Notes under the pieces: generated by a model | What the model was told of the DNA's origin: nothing | What the model saw: only the letters and a program-made list of their open reading frames with translations | Database searches by the model: none | In this document: piece after piece, positions 39,001 to 50,497 of the stretch | How positions within the stretch are numbered: position 1 is the first letter of the stretch | Layout of the letters: each line of letters opens with the position of its first letter | From: Pseudomonas azotoformans | GTDB taxonomy: Bacteria; Pseudomonadota; Gammaproteobacteria; Pseudomonadales; Pseudomonadaceae | Length of the DNA: 64,000 nt | NCBI RefSeq assembly: GCF_001579805.1 | Contig: NZ_CP014546.1 | Coordinates: 6,572,001 to 6,636,000, forward strand | Direction of reading: 5' to 3' | Translations under genes and position numbers: made by a program

Positions 39001-39309
39001 TCAACTGTCCGACAGAGGGATATCATAGCGGCCCTGCAAGTCTTGCGGGCGCAGTTTAATGCCATTGAACTGGCCGGTCAGGTGTTCATAGCCGGCGCGA
39101 TAGGCCGGCTGCGGGGTTGCCAGGCCCAGGGATTGGCCCCAGGGCGTGGGTTGGCTGGCAGACTCTTCGAAACTGACACGCTGGATCAAAGTGCTGGATT
39201 TCTTGGTTTTCTCACCGCCGAACGCAGCAAAGGCACGATCGCCTGCCTGGGCTCCGGCAGTGGCACTGAGCATGGTTAACGCCAACATCAGCTGTTTGAT
39301 CACGGTCAT
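39001..39309 (-). CDS. Small secreted protein in the phoPQ operon
   Basis: A 102-residue protein with a signal peptide cleaved after TAGAQA (about residue 22). The mature 80 residues have no cysteine or recognised domain. It is the first gene of the phoPQ operon, the place held by oprH in P. aeruginosa, but it is not an eight-stranded porin. A four-copy GTTCAG array lies in front of it, so it should be PhoP-induced. Confidence 0.78.
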   Translation of the reverse strand: MTVIKQLMLALTMLSATAGAQAGDRAFAAFGGEKTKKSSTLIQRVSFEESASQPTPWGQSLGLATPQPAYRAGYEHLTGQFNGIKLRPQDLQGRYDIPLSDS

Positions 39310-39370
39310 GGTGTTACCTCTACGCGTTTGGCTGCTGCCCTTGTGTGAGTTCCAGACTACGCAGGCGCCC

Positions 39371-39409
39371 CTGAACTCCCCCTGAACAGCCTCTGAACCT
39401 CAGCTGAAC
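39371..39409 (-). promoter_or_regulatory. Four-copy PhoP-box-like array
   Basis: GTTCAG on the minus strand occurs at 39371–39376, 39382–39387, 39393–39398 and 39404–39409, an exact 11 bp period. Tandem GTTCAG spaced by five bases is the PhoP box form of Pseudomonas. It covers the −35 region of the small gene plus phoPQ operon. Confidence 0.75.
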
Positions 39410-39455
39410 CGCAGCGGGCTATCCTGTTGCCCATCAACTCGGCAAAATACCGCCC

Positions 39456-40172
39456 ATGAATTCCCTACCCGCTTGCTGCACCCCACTCGACGCCCATTGG
39501 CCGCTGCCCGAACCCTTGCCAGGCACGGTGTTTCTCAGCACGCGCTTTGACCCTGCCTTATTAACGGCCGGCGATTTCCAACGTAGCGCCGTACCGCCAC
39601 CGGCCAGCATCCAGCGCTCGGTGGCCAAGCGCCAGGCCGAATTCCTGGCCGGTCGAGTGTGTGCCCGCGCGGCCCTGCAACAACTCGATCACCTCAACTA
39701 TATCCCGGCGATCGGTGAAGACCGCGCGCCGGTGTGGCCTGCGCATATCTGTGGCTCCATCACCCACAGCACCGGGCATGCGGCGGCGATTGTCGCGCAC
39801 AAGGCGCAATGGCATGGGCTGGGGATGGACTTGGAGAACGTGCTGAGCCTGGAACGGGCGGAGCGGCTGGCTGGGGAAATCCTCACGCCCGATGAACTGC
39901 AACGTATGGCAACGCTACCGCGAGAGCAGATCGCACAATTGGTGACATTGACATTTTCGGTCAAGGAGAGCCTGTTCAAGGCGCTCTACCCGATTGTGCA
40001 GAAGCGCTTCTATTTTGAGCATGCCGAAATGCTGGAGTGGTCGGATTCGGGCCAATTGCGACTGCGGTTGCTGACGGATCTGTCCAGCGAGTGGTGCCAT
40101 GGCAAAGAGCTGACAGCGCAGTTTTCGGTGAACGATGGGCAACTGTTGAGCCTGGTGGCCATCAAGGCTTAG
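39456..40172 (+). CDS. pcpS: 4'-phosphopantetheinyl transferase (PcpS/EntD-like)
   Basis: A 238-residue Sfp/EntD-type transferase. The Mg2+ motif GMDLE is at 123–127 and the second motif FSVKESLFKA has Lys170 and Glu171. Pseudomonads usually have a single broad enzyme of this kind, PcpS, which activates acyl carrier protein and siderophore synthetases; AcpS is absent in them. It is divergent from the phoPQ operon. Confidence 0.88.
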   Translation: MNSLPACCTPLDAHWPLPEPLPGTVFLSTRFDPALLTAGDFQRSAVPPPASIQRSVAKRQAEFLAGRVCARAALQQLDHLNYIPAIGEDRAPVWPAHICGSITHSTGHAAAIVAHKAQWHGLGMDLENVLSLERAERLAGEILTPDELQRMATLPREQIAQLVTLTFSVKESLFKALYPIVQKRFYFEHAEMLEWSDSGQLRLRLLTDLSSEWCHGKELTAQFSVNDGQLLSLVAIKA

Positions 40173-41779
40173 GTTTTCTCCTGATCCCTCGGCCAACTCA
40201 GGCTGAAACACGCCCCACCCAGGTTATTGCTCTTGCCAATCAGCGCCCGTCCGCCGTGCCAATAGATGATCCGCCGCACGATCGACAGCCCCAGCCCATG
40301 CCCGCCGGAGGCACGGGTGCGGCTGTCGTCCAGGCGCAAGAATGGCGTGAAGATGCGCTCCCAGGCACTCTCAGGTACACCGGGGCCGTCATCCTCCACG
40401 TCGATGCGGCAACGCACCTGACCCACCTGATAACTGATCAACACCTGGCCCTGGGCATGGCGCATGGCATTGCTCACCAGATTCTGCAGCGCACGGTGCA
40501 GGTAACGTGGCTCGGCATCCACCCACGCATCATCCCAATGCGCCGAAGACAGGCAAATGCCCCTGCTCACCCTAACCTGCGGACGCAGTGGCGATAATTC
40601 GCCTATCACCTGATCGAGCAGCGCATCGAGGTCGACCCGCTGGAAATTCAGCTCCGGCGAGCCTTGCTCCAACCGCGCATACGTGAGCATTTCATCGACC
40701 AGGCCATCGAGGTCCTGGATATCGCTGTCCATGCCTTCCAAGTATTTACGCCGCGCCTCGGCCGTAGTGGCATCACCGACCATCTCCAGGCCGAACCGCA
40801 AGCGTGCCACCGGTGTGCGCAGTTCGTGGGACACCGCGCGTACCAGCTCACGCTGGATCGCCAGCAACTGCTGCAAGTGCTCGGCCATGCCATTGAATGC
40901 CGCGGCCAGACGCCCCACCGAGTCAGCGCCACGGGCCGGCACACGCACTTCCAGGTTGCCCTTGGCGATGCGGGTGGCGGCGGCTTCCAGGCCGCGCAGC
41001 CGACGCTCAAGCTGACGCACCAATAGATAGACGATCAAACCGATCAGGGTCAGGCCGATCAACGCGATCAAGATCAGCCATTGCGGCGGGTAAGGGTTCA
41101 TCTGATACAAAGGCCCCAGTTCCAGCACCCATGGCGTGCCGACCATGCCAGCGAACACGCGGATCGAATCGCCGCCCTTGCCCAAGGCCATCACTGTGTC
41201 GCCTTCCGAGACGCGGCGGCGCTGGTCTTCGTCCATGTCGGCCTGGTCGAGGGTCATCAGGTGCATGTCGAAGCCAAATCCCTTGGCGTCTTTTATATCC
41301 GCCAGGCGTTGCGGCTGTTCAGCCACCGGGAAGCGCACCAGTTCGTCGGCGAGCAGGTAGATAGTCGCGCGCGCCAGCTGTTCGCTGATCTGCTGCACTT
41401 CGCCCGTAAGCACCAGTTGCGACTGATCACTGACCAAGCGCAGCACCCGCGCGGCATGAGGCCCGGTCTGCTCCACCAGCACCTGGCCGCGTTGCAGGCG
41501 ATTGCGCTGGCTCAAGTCCAGCTGCGCATCGGCCAGGGGGCGCAGCTCCAAGGGAATGCCGAGCAAGCGCTCCCACACGGCCAAGGCGCGCTGGCGTTCG
41601 ATGGGGCTCATGGGTTGCAGGTTGTCGCCCATCAAGGCGAAGGTGCCGTGGGCCAGGCGCTCGCGGTATTGGCCGCTGCGCACTTCATTGAGCAGGTGCA
41701 GGGCCAGCACGCCGAGCAGTGCGACCAGGATCAGCGCCGCGCACATGCCGCCGTAGATGCGCAGGAAGATCGAGTTCAC
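40169..41779 (-). CDS. Sensor histidine kinase, RstB/BfmS-like
   Basis: A 536-residue kinase: helix at 5–30, a long periplasmic domain to about 230, helix 232–255, HAMP at 256–305, His318 in AVSHELRTPVARL and an HATPase domain (NLVSNAMRHA, EDDGPGVPE, GHGLGLSIVRRI). It pairs with the response regulator upstream with a 4 bp overlap. The family includes E. coli RstB and P. aeruginosa BfmS; which name is right cannot be fixed here. Confidence 0.85.
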   Translation of the reverse strand: MNSIFLRIYGGMCAALILVALLGVLALHLLNEVRSGQYRERLAHGTFALMGDNLQPMSPIERQRALAVWERLLGIPLELRPLADAQLDLSQRNRLQRGQVLVEQTGPHAARVLRLVSDQSQLVLTGEVQQISEQLARATIYLLADELVRFPVAEQPQRLADIKDAKGFGFDMHLMTLDQADMDEDQRRRVSEGDTVMALGKGGDSIRVFAGMVGTPWVLELGPLYQMNPYPPQWLILIALIGLTLIGLIVYLLVRQLERRLRGLEAAATRIAKGNLEVRVPARGADSVGRLAAAFNGMAEHLQQLLAIQRELVRAVSHELRTPVARLRFGLEMVGDATTAEARRKYLEGMDSDIQDLDGLVDEMLTYARLEQGSPELNFQRVDLDALLDQVIGELSPLRPQVRVSRGICLSSAHWDDAWVDAEPRYLHRALQNLVSNAMRHAQGQVLISYQVGQVRCRIDVEDDGPGVPESAWERIFTPFLRLDDSRTRASGGHGLGLSIVRRIIYWHGGRALIGKSNNLGGACFSLSWPRDQEKT

Positions 41780-42501
41780 AGCGGCATGTCGGCAGCAGCT
41801 TCAGGGACGAACAGGTAGCCCTTGCTGCGAATGGTCTTGATCAGGCGCGGATGGATCGGGTCGTCACCTATCTTGGGGCGAATGCGTGAGATACGCACGT
41901 CGATGGAGCGGTCCTGGCCGTCGTAACCGATACCGCGCAGGGCGATGAAGATTTCTTCGCGGGACAAAATGCGCCCGGCATTGGCCACCAGCAGCCACAG
42001 CAGGTCGAATTCGGCACTGGTCAGCTCGATACCCTCATTATGCAGCCAGGCTTCGCGCAATGCGTTGTCCACCACCAAGGGGCCGAATTGCAGGCGACGC
42101 TGGTTCTCCACTGCCGCCGGTTCCGCCGGTTCGCTGCGCCGCAGCAAGGCCTGGATACGAGCCAGCAACAGGCGCGGGCGCACGGGCTTGCACACGTAGT
42201 CGTCGGCGCCCATGTCCAGGCCTAGCACCTGGTCCATGTCATCGGTGCGTGCGGTGAGCATCAGGATCACGCCGTCATAGCGCTCGCGCACCTTGCGGCA
42301 GATGCTCAAGCCGTCTTCACCGGGCAGCATCAGGTCGAGGATCACCAGGTCAGGCTGTTCGTCGATGATGCGCGCCGCGGCCAGGGCGCCATCGCCTTCC
42401 ACGGACACCCGCAGGCCGTTGCTCTCCAGATACTCACGGGTCAATTCGGCCAATCGCTGGTCGTCTTCGACTATCAATACCTGCCAGGCTTCTTGCTCCA
42501 C
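41776..42501 (-). CDS. Response regulator, RstA/BfmR-like
   Basis: From the GTG at 42501, with TTGAGG upstream, 241 residues. The receiver has Asp56 (VILDLMLPGEDG) and the switch lysine in DDYVCKPVRPRL; the OmpR-type winged helix ends DVRISRIRPKIGDDP…IKTIRSKGYLF. It is likely the partner of the downstream kinase. In P. aeruginosa the BfmRS pair controls biofilm maturation; extension to this strain is inference. Confidence 0.87.
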   Translation of the reverse strand: MEQEAWQVLIVEDDQRLAELTREYLESNGLRVSVEGDGALAAARIIDEQPDLVILDLMLPGEDGLSICRKVRERYDGVILMLTARTDDMDQVLGLDMGADDYVCKPVRPRLLLARIQALLRRSEPAEPAAVENQRRLQFGPLVVDNALREAWLHNEGIELTSAEFDLLWLLVANAGRILSREEIFIALRGIGYDGQDRSIDVRISRIRPKIGDDPIHPRLIKTIRSKGYLFVPEAAADMPL

Positions 42502-42753
42502 GGGTGACCTCAATGTCTGTCATAAAAGGCGGGCATGATCTGGGTAACTGCACAGCCCGATACGGCCGATTGTAGCCATGGGCCAGCCCTCAAACACAAG
42601 CCGGGAAATCCATTCGGTGATCGCGTTTTTTTGTGATAGGGTTCGCGCCCTTCGAAAATGGGCAGGTTGTTTTAAGCCCGAAACATTTAATGACAAACGG
42701 CGTAATCCAGCAGCAGTGCGGCCTACACACCCATTCAACCTTTCTTACACATT

Positions 42754-42774
42754 TTACCCACAGCGTTATCCACA
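42754..42774 (+). promoter_or_regulatory. DnaA boxes upstream of nrdA
   Basis: A perfect DnaA box TTATCCACA (42766–42774) and a one-mismatch box TTACCCACA (42754–42762), about 280–300 bp before the nrdA start. nrd operons are controlled by DnaA in E. coli. The rest of the 42502–43054 gap holds no gene I can support. Confidence 0.55.
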
Positions 42775-43054
42775 GGTTACTGCGTTGCTAACCCCTCGAA
42801 AACGCATTATCTTGTACCTCGGCACTGGAGAAGACCCTACATGTGGGGTTTTCGAAGAAAGCGCCCAACCACACAAGTGGCAAGAAATTCAAGCGTTTTA
42901 TTGCTAGCGCAGCATGGAACCAACCGATTTTCAGTAGACCAAACCGCTCACGCGGATGGCAGCTGTTTCCCATCCCCGATATGGAAAACGGTACGGGTGT
43001 TGCAGGAAGAGCCTGGCACTCGCAATCAAATATAGAACGTGGAGACAACCCCCC

Positions 43055-45953
<2,899 letters not shown>

Positions 45954-45989
45954 GCTGAGGCGGTTGCGGATCGCAATGATCCGGAACTG

Positions 45990-46035
45990 AAAAAAGCCGA
46001 CAAACCTGAGCATGATTGGGTTTGTCGGCTTTTTT
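45990..46035. terminator. Bidirectional terminator after nrdA
   Basis: Stem AAAAAAGCCGACAAA/TTTGTCGGCTTTTTT (15 bp) with a 16-base loop, between nrdA and the convergent orphan gene. Confidence 0.9.
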
Positions 46036-46043
46036 ATGGCCGC

Positions 46044-47153
46044 TTAGAAAAGCACCGTGTAAATACCTGGGCCTGGCGCACCACCTCGCCCTCCCCAGAG
46101 TTCCTTACGATTGCCAATCACCGCCATGGAATGCGCATTCGTTTCATAAGTCCCCACCATCCCCCGCGCAAAATCACTTTGAAAGCCTGGCCTGTAGTGA
46201 TCTTTCAGCCCAAGCCTGTGCAAGCCTTCACGGGAATGTTCACCATCATTCAAGCTGATCAGCGCATCCTTGAAGCTTCTGGTGGCATTTCTGTCGTTTT
46301 CGCCAGGAGAGCCACTATTCCCTTCCATCTGCGCTCGCTTGGCACTCGCCGCATACATAAAGTTGGCGTTGGTCATTAAGGTAGGGTCATCGCCCTTGAA
46401 GCGCGCCTCTCGTGCAGCCATGCGCAGCTCATCCTTGGTCAGCTTGAGTTTGAATCCATCATGCATCTCCACCTCATAGGTATTGCCCTTCAACTCGACA
46501 TTCTTGAAAACATCTTTGGGGTCCTGGCCGAAATGCTGCATGGCAGCCTTGATAGAAGACACCGTCGTGCAATTACCTTCGTAGCCTTGAGAGAAACCAC
46601 TCCAAATGTTATCCGGCTTTTTCCCACGCACACTTTTATCAGGCTGGTAATCATGGTACTTCGCCCCCTCAGTGATGGGCTTGTTGCTCATGGATTCGGA
46701 AGGGCCAAAATTCTCCGGGTTCACACGGCCGCCACCGCCACCTCCTCCACCGCCACCAATGTCTGGGGGGGCCGGTGGAGAGGGCGATTCATCATCTGCA
46801 AACAGCTCTGGAAAAAGCGCCTTCAAAAATGCGAGCCAACTGTCAGATGCGTCTTTTTTTAACGCCTCGATAATCGCCTTGAACTTCTCCTCTCCGAGTT
46901 TCTTGCGCACCTCATTGAGCTTGTCACGCAAGTCCTGGACGGTTTGGCTCTTGGAGGTTTTCTGCGCCTCCTCCAACGCCTTCAGAAGCTTGGATACCAC
47001 CGCCTTATCGGCATCCAGGCTCTGAACACCATCGGTTTTGTCCTGGGTGTTTTCAGCACCAAAAGCAGCGGTTCTGTCGCTAAAATAAACCCGAGCCGTT
47101 TGGCCTGATATCTGTTGAGCCCATTGCATAAATTTCCCCCGCCCGTAAGCCAC
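46044..47153 (-). CDS. Orphan protein with possible papain-like cysteine-protease domain
   Basis: 369 residues from GTG 47153 (ATG 47129 also possible). Residues 45–120 are helical and charged, 121–132 Pro-rich, 133–142 ten consecutive glycines, and 185–369 form a domain with GYEGNCTTVSSIKAAM (Cys195) and NAHSMAVIGNRKELWGG (His341, Asn348). This Cys-then-His-then-Asn order suits a papain-like or calpain-like protease; the assignment is mine, not a family match. It has no signal peptide, is more AT-rich than neighbours and sits alone between nrdA and flgE. It could be a secreted effector or toxin. Confidence 0.6.
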   Translation of the reverse strand: MAYGRGKFMQWAQQISGQTARVYFSDRTAAFGAENTQDKTDGVQSLDADKAVVSKLLKALEEAQKTSKSQTVQDLRDKLNEVRKKLGEEKFKAIIEALKKDASDSWLAFLKALFPELFADDESPSPPAPPDIGGGGGGGGGGRVNPENFGPSESMSNKPITEGAKYHDYQPDKSVRGKKPDNIWSGFSQGYEGNCTTVSSIKAAMQHFGQDPKDVFKNVELKGNTYEVEMHDGFKLKLTKDELRMAAREARFKGDDPTLMTNANFMYAASAKRAQMEGNSGSPGENDRNATRSFKDALISLNDGEHSREGLHRLGLKDHYRPGFQSDFARGMVGTYETNAHSMAVIGNRKELWGGRGGAPGPGIYTVLF

Positions 47154-47260
47154 CGTTGGTGTACTTGGTAGGGAAAAGTGCGTCGGCCGTTCCAGTAAAA
47201 ACGAGTGGTCTCGTAGGGACGCAGGCAGTACGAAAAGTCGCGCCTACAAAATGAACGCGC

Positions 47261-47290
47261 AAAAAAAACCCCTCGTTGAGGGGTTTTCTT
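47261..47290 (-). terminator. Terminator of the flgBCDE operon
   Basis: Stem AACCCCTC/GAGGGGTT with GTT loop and, on the minus strand, a T8 run. It separates flgE from the orphan gene. Confidence 0.88.
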
Positions 47291-47313
47291 TCGCCAGCGT
47301 CAGACCAATGACA

Positions 47314-48630
47314 TTACGTCATCTGAATGATGGTCTGCATGATGGTGCTCTGGGTGGAGATGGTCTTGGCGTTCGCCTGGTAGTTGCTCTGGGCCTTGAT
47401 CAGGTCCACCAACTCGTTGGTCAGGTTGACGTTGGAGTTCTCCAGGGAGTTGGCCACGATAGACCCCAGGGTGCCGGCTTGCGGGGTGTCATAACCTGGC
47501 TGGCCCGAAGCGAAGGTCTCTTTCCAGGTAGTACCGCCGTTGGGCTGCAGGCCTTGTTCGTTGTTGAAGCTGGCCAGAGAGATCTGGCCAATGGCCTTGC
47601 TCTGCTGGTTGCTGAACGTTGCGAACAGTACACCGCTGCCGTCGATTTTCAGGCCGGTGATCTGGCCGGTGGCGTAGCCATCGGTGACCGGTGGGTTGCG
47701 GTACGTGGCCGAGTTGTATTGGGTGATGTTGGCCATGTTGACCGCGATCCCGGTTGGGTTCGCCGTCGCACCGTTTGCCTTCCACACGCCATTGGTCACG
47801 GTGCCAGGGACCCAACCGGTGATGGTCAAGGTCTTGTTGGACACGGCGCCCGTCACAACACTGGTGAGTTTGCCGGCACCGTCAAAGGTCAGGGTGGATG
47901 GCACAGGCGCCTTCACATCCGCACCGGTACCGAAAGGTGGCGAACCGTCAGGGTTGCGACCGTCAATCAGGGTATAGGCATTCCACTTGTTGCCGTCGGT
48001 TTTCACCAGGTACTGCACCATCGGGTGCGCATTGCCCTGGGAGTCGTACAAAGTGGTGCTGTACTGGGTGGTAAAGGTGCTGGTGTCGTTCGGGTTGAAC
48101 GGCTTGGCCACCTGGTCGATCACCGGCTCCGAGGAGTTCAGGTTACTGGTGGAATCCACTTTGGTGGATGCCTTGGGCGGCAGATTCGCCAAGTTCAGTT
48201 GCAGGTCGGTCAGGCCGCCCTTGATGATCTTGCCGTTCTCGTCCGCGGCATAACCTTGCAGGCGCGAAGTGCCGGTGTTGTTGGTGATGTAGCCATCTTT
48301 GTCGGCACGGAAGGCACCACTACGGGTGTACTCCAGCGAACCGTCGCTGCCCTTCTGCACGAAGAAGCCGCCGCCCTGGATCGCCATGTCCAGGATGCCA
48401 CCACTGCCGTTCACGTCACCTTGGGTGAACTGCTGGGACACCGCCGCCAGGTTCACACCGTTGCCGATACTGTTCTGGCCGGTGCCCAGTTTGGAGGCGG
48501 CGTAGATGTCCGCGAATTCCGCACGGGACGACTTGAAGCCAGTGGTCGCGACGTTGGCGATGTTGTTGCCGGTCACGTCCAGTTGTTTGTTGGCCGCATA
48601 GAGGCCGCTAAGGCCGATGTTAAAAGACAT
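47314..48630 (-). CDS. flgE: Flagellar hook protein FlgE
   Basis: 438 residues. The N-terminal rod/hook motif GLSGLYAANKQLDVTGNNIA and the C-terminal SLENSNVNLTNELVDLIKAQ are typical of axial proteins; D2 sequences between them are variable. FlgE polymerises into the hook. It lies 31 bp after flgD and ends the operon; flgF and later genes are not here. Confidence 0.95.
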   Translation of the reverse strand: MSFNIGLSGLYAANKQLDVTGNNIANVATTGFKSSRAEFADIYAASKLGTGQNSIGNGVNLAAVSQQFTQGDVNGSGGILDMAIQGGGFFVQKGSDGSLEYTRSGAFRADKDGYITNNTGTSRLQGYAADENGKIIKGGLTDLQLNLANLPPKASTKVDSTSNLNSSEPVIDQVAKPFNPNDTSTFTTQYSTTLYDSQGNAHPMVQYLVKTDGNKWNAYTLIDGRNPDGSPPFGTGADVKAPVPSTLTFDGAGKLTSVVTGAVSNKTLTITGWVPGTVTNGVWKANGATANPTGIAVNMANITQYNSATYRNPPVTDGYATGQITGLKIDGSGVLFATFSNQQSKAIGQISLASFNNEQGLQPNGGTTWKETFASGQPGYDTPQAGTLGSIVANSLENSNVNLTNELVDLIKAQSNYQANAKTISTQSTIMQTIIQMT

Positions 48631-48661
48631 GTTTCTCTCCCTCTGCCGTATTTAGCCGGCT

Positions 48662-49390
48662 CTATGTACCGATAGTCTGAATTTGCGACAGCTTGACGCT
48701 GCCCATGCCGCCAGCCAGGTTCAGCAGCATTTCGCCGCCGGTCTTGCTCAGGGTCACGCTCGTTACCGTTGCTGGCAGCGAAGTGGTCAGGGCAACGGCG
48801 TCGCCCTTGTCATTCTTGGTGGTGGCATTGAAGGTGTAGGTGCCCGCCGGGGCGACCTCGCCCTTGTCGTTCTTGCCATCCCAGATGAAGCTCTGGCTGC
48901 CGACAGCCTGGGCGCCCATTTCGATGGTGCGCACCAGGTTGCCGTCTTTGTCGGTGACCTTGACGGTGACGTTGCCCGTCGCCGTTTTCACATCCACCGA
49001 ACCGGTCATGCTCTTGCTGGTATCCACCATGGCCTTGTCGGTCTGGATGATGATCGAGCGCCCTACCAGCGACGACGCCTGCAGCGCTTGCGACGAGCTG
49101 AAGTTGCTGGAGATCGCATTCACCGAGTCATTCAGGGTGTTGATGCCTTCCAGGCTGCTGAACTGCGCCAGCTGGGCCACGAACGCGCCGTTGTCTTGCG
49201 GCGACAGCGGGTTCTGGTTTTTCAACTGGGTAACCAGCAGTTGCAGGAACGCATCCTTGCCCAGCGACTGTTTGCCGGTCGCGGCCTTGGAAGCGTCACC
49301 CAGGCTGCTGGCGTTGTCTGTCGCGGTCTTGACCTTGGAGTTGAAAAGGTCCTGGACTGGCGTGTTGTTACTCGTATCAACAATGGCCAT
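48662..49390 (-). CDS. flgD: Flagellar hook-capping protein FlgD
   Basis: 242 residues. The conserved N-terminal QLLVTQLKNQNPLSPQDNGA is followed by an FlgD FN3/Ig-like domain with WDGKNDKGEVAPAGTYTF. FlgD caps the growing hook and leaves when the hook is complete. It follows flgC by 16 bp. Confidence 0.95.
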   Translation of the reverse strand: MAIVDTSNNTPVQDLFNSKVKTATDNASSLGDASKAATGKQSLGKDAFLQLLVTQLKNQNPLSPQDNGAFVAQLAQFSSLEGINTLNDSVNAISSNFSSSQALQASSLVGRSIIIQTDKAMVDTSKSMTGSVDVKTATGNVTVKVTDKDGNLVRTIEMGAQAVGSQSFIWDGKNDKGEVAPAGTYTFNATTKNDKGDAVALTTSLPATVTSVTLSKTGGEMLLNLAGGMGSVKLSQIQTIGT

Positions 49391-49406
49391 TATTTGGCGC
49401 CCCTTA

Positions 49407-49850
49407 TCACTGACCCAGGGTCAGGACCTTCTGCATCATGGTTTTGGCGGTGTTCATCATTTCCGCGTTGGTCTGAAACGAACGGCTGGCGGAAATCATG
49501 TCGGCCATTTCCTCGACCACGTTGACGTTCGGGTAGTAGACATAACCCTTTTCGTTCGCGGCGGGATGGTTGGGTTCGTAGCGGGCTTCAAGGTTGCTTT
49601 GGTCTTCGACCACGCCGAGCACTTGCACGCCGGAGCCTGCTGCACCTTGGTCCTGGAACAACGAATCGCTGCCGCCCGCCTGGCCGCCCTGGAACATGGT
49701 GGCGAACACCGGGTGACGGGCGCGGTAGGTCTGGTCAATGCTCGAAGACACGGTCTCGGCGTTGGCGATGTTACTGGCGACGGTGTTCAAACGCGTGGTC
49801 TGCGCGCTCATGCCACTGCCGGCAATATTGAAAACACTGGACAGGGACAT
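49407..49850 (-). CDS. flgC: Flagellar basal-body rod protein FlgC
   Basis: 147 residues with the rod motif IAGSGMSAQTTRLNTVASNI and the C-terminal MISASRSFQTNAEMMNTAK. It is a proximal rod component. It starts 3 bp after flgB. Confidence 0.95.
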   Translation of the reverse strand: MSLSSVFNIAGSGMSAQTTRLNTVASNIANAETVSSSIDQTYRARHPVFATMFQGGQAGGSDSLFQDQGAAGSGVQVLGVVEDQSNLEARYEPNHPAANEKGYVYYPNVNVVEEMADMISASRSFQTNAEMMNTAKTMMQKVLTLGQ

Positions 49851-49853
49851 GGC

Positions 49854-50261
49854 TTACTCTCCACGCAGGGCTGACATCAGCCCTTTGAATTTGCTGTTAA
49901 GCAGGGTGAAGCTGGCTTGAAAGTTCACCGAGTTCTCGGCGTAGGCCGATTGCTCCAGCTGCGCGTCGACGGTGTTCTGGTCGATCGACGGCTGCATCGG
50001 CGTGCGATACAGCAACGACTCGTCACCATTGCTCAGGCCTTGCGCTTCGATATGACGGCTGTTGGTCATGTTCAAGGCGAAGGTGCCGTTCTTGGTCTTG
50101 TCCTGCTGCGCGGCGAGCACGGCGGAGAAGTCCAGGTCCCGAGCCTTGTAGTTCGGGGTATCGGCGTTGGCAATGTTGTTGGCCAGGACTTCGGCACGCT
50201 GGGCGCGGAAGCCCAGGGCTTGTTCGTGGATACCGAGCGCTTTATCGAAGCTGATGCTCAT
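49854..50261 (-). CDS. flgB: Flagellar basal-body rod protein FlgB
   Basis: 135 residues with HEQALGFRAQRAEVLANNIA and TPNYKARDLDF. FlgB is the first rod protein and first gene of the operon; a sigma54 promoter lies 48–62 bp upstream of its ATG. Confidence 0.95.
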   Translation of the reverse strand: MSISFDKALGIHEQALGFRAQRAEVLANNIANADTPNYKARDLDFSAVLAAQQDKTKNGTFALNMTNSRHIEAQGLSNGDESLLYRTPMQPSIDQNTVDAQLEQSAYAENSVNFQASFTLLNSKFKGLMSALRGE

Positions 50262-50308
50262 GGCGGAAACCTTTAAGGGCTGACCTGCTTTTCGTTAACT
50301 GGGTTATA

Positions 50309-50323
50309 GCAAGGTGCATGCCA
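50309..50323 (-). promoter_or_regulatory. sigma54 promoter of flgBCDE
   Basis: TGGCATGCACCTTGC on the minus strand, with GG and GC 10 bp apart. The expected start is near 50297, 36 nt before the flgB ATG. FleQ would be the activator, as for class II flagellar genes in Pseudomonas. Confidence 0.8.
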
Positions 50324-50446
50324 ATCTTACGAAGGCCCGTATATCAAGGGTTGGGGGGGCGGTTGCCGGCGGCAATGCCAGAAAAGCGGCAAGCGGTTTC
50401 CGCGTGGCGCCAGTAAAGCGGCAATGGCGTTTGCCGCTTTGCGGCC

Positions 50447-50483
50447 AAAAAAATGGGAGGCCTTTGTGGGGCCTCCCATTGTT
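50447..50483 (-). terminator. Terminator of cheR
   Basis: Stem ATGGGAGGCC/GGCCTCCCAT with a short loop and a T7 run on the minus strand. The neighbouring 50340–50445 has GCCGCTTT/AAAGCGGC repeats but no gene. Confidence 0.85.
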
Positions 50484-50497
50484 TGTTCAAGCGTGCA

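Noticed and set aside
42780..43054. NrdR boxes or a riboswitch in the nrdA leader
   Set aside because: A few NrdR-like half sites (for example near 42806) are too weak, and I could not see a conserved riboswitch core.
50340..50445. GCCGC-rich repeats between flgB and cheR as a CRISPR or mobile repeat
   Set aside because: Units are irregular and few; no spacers, no cas genes.
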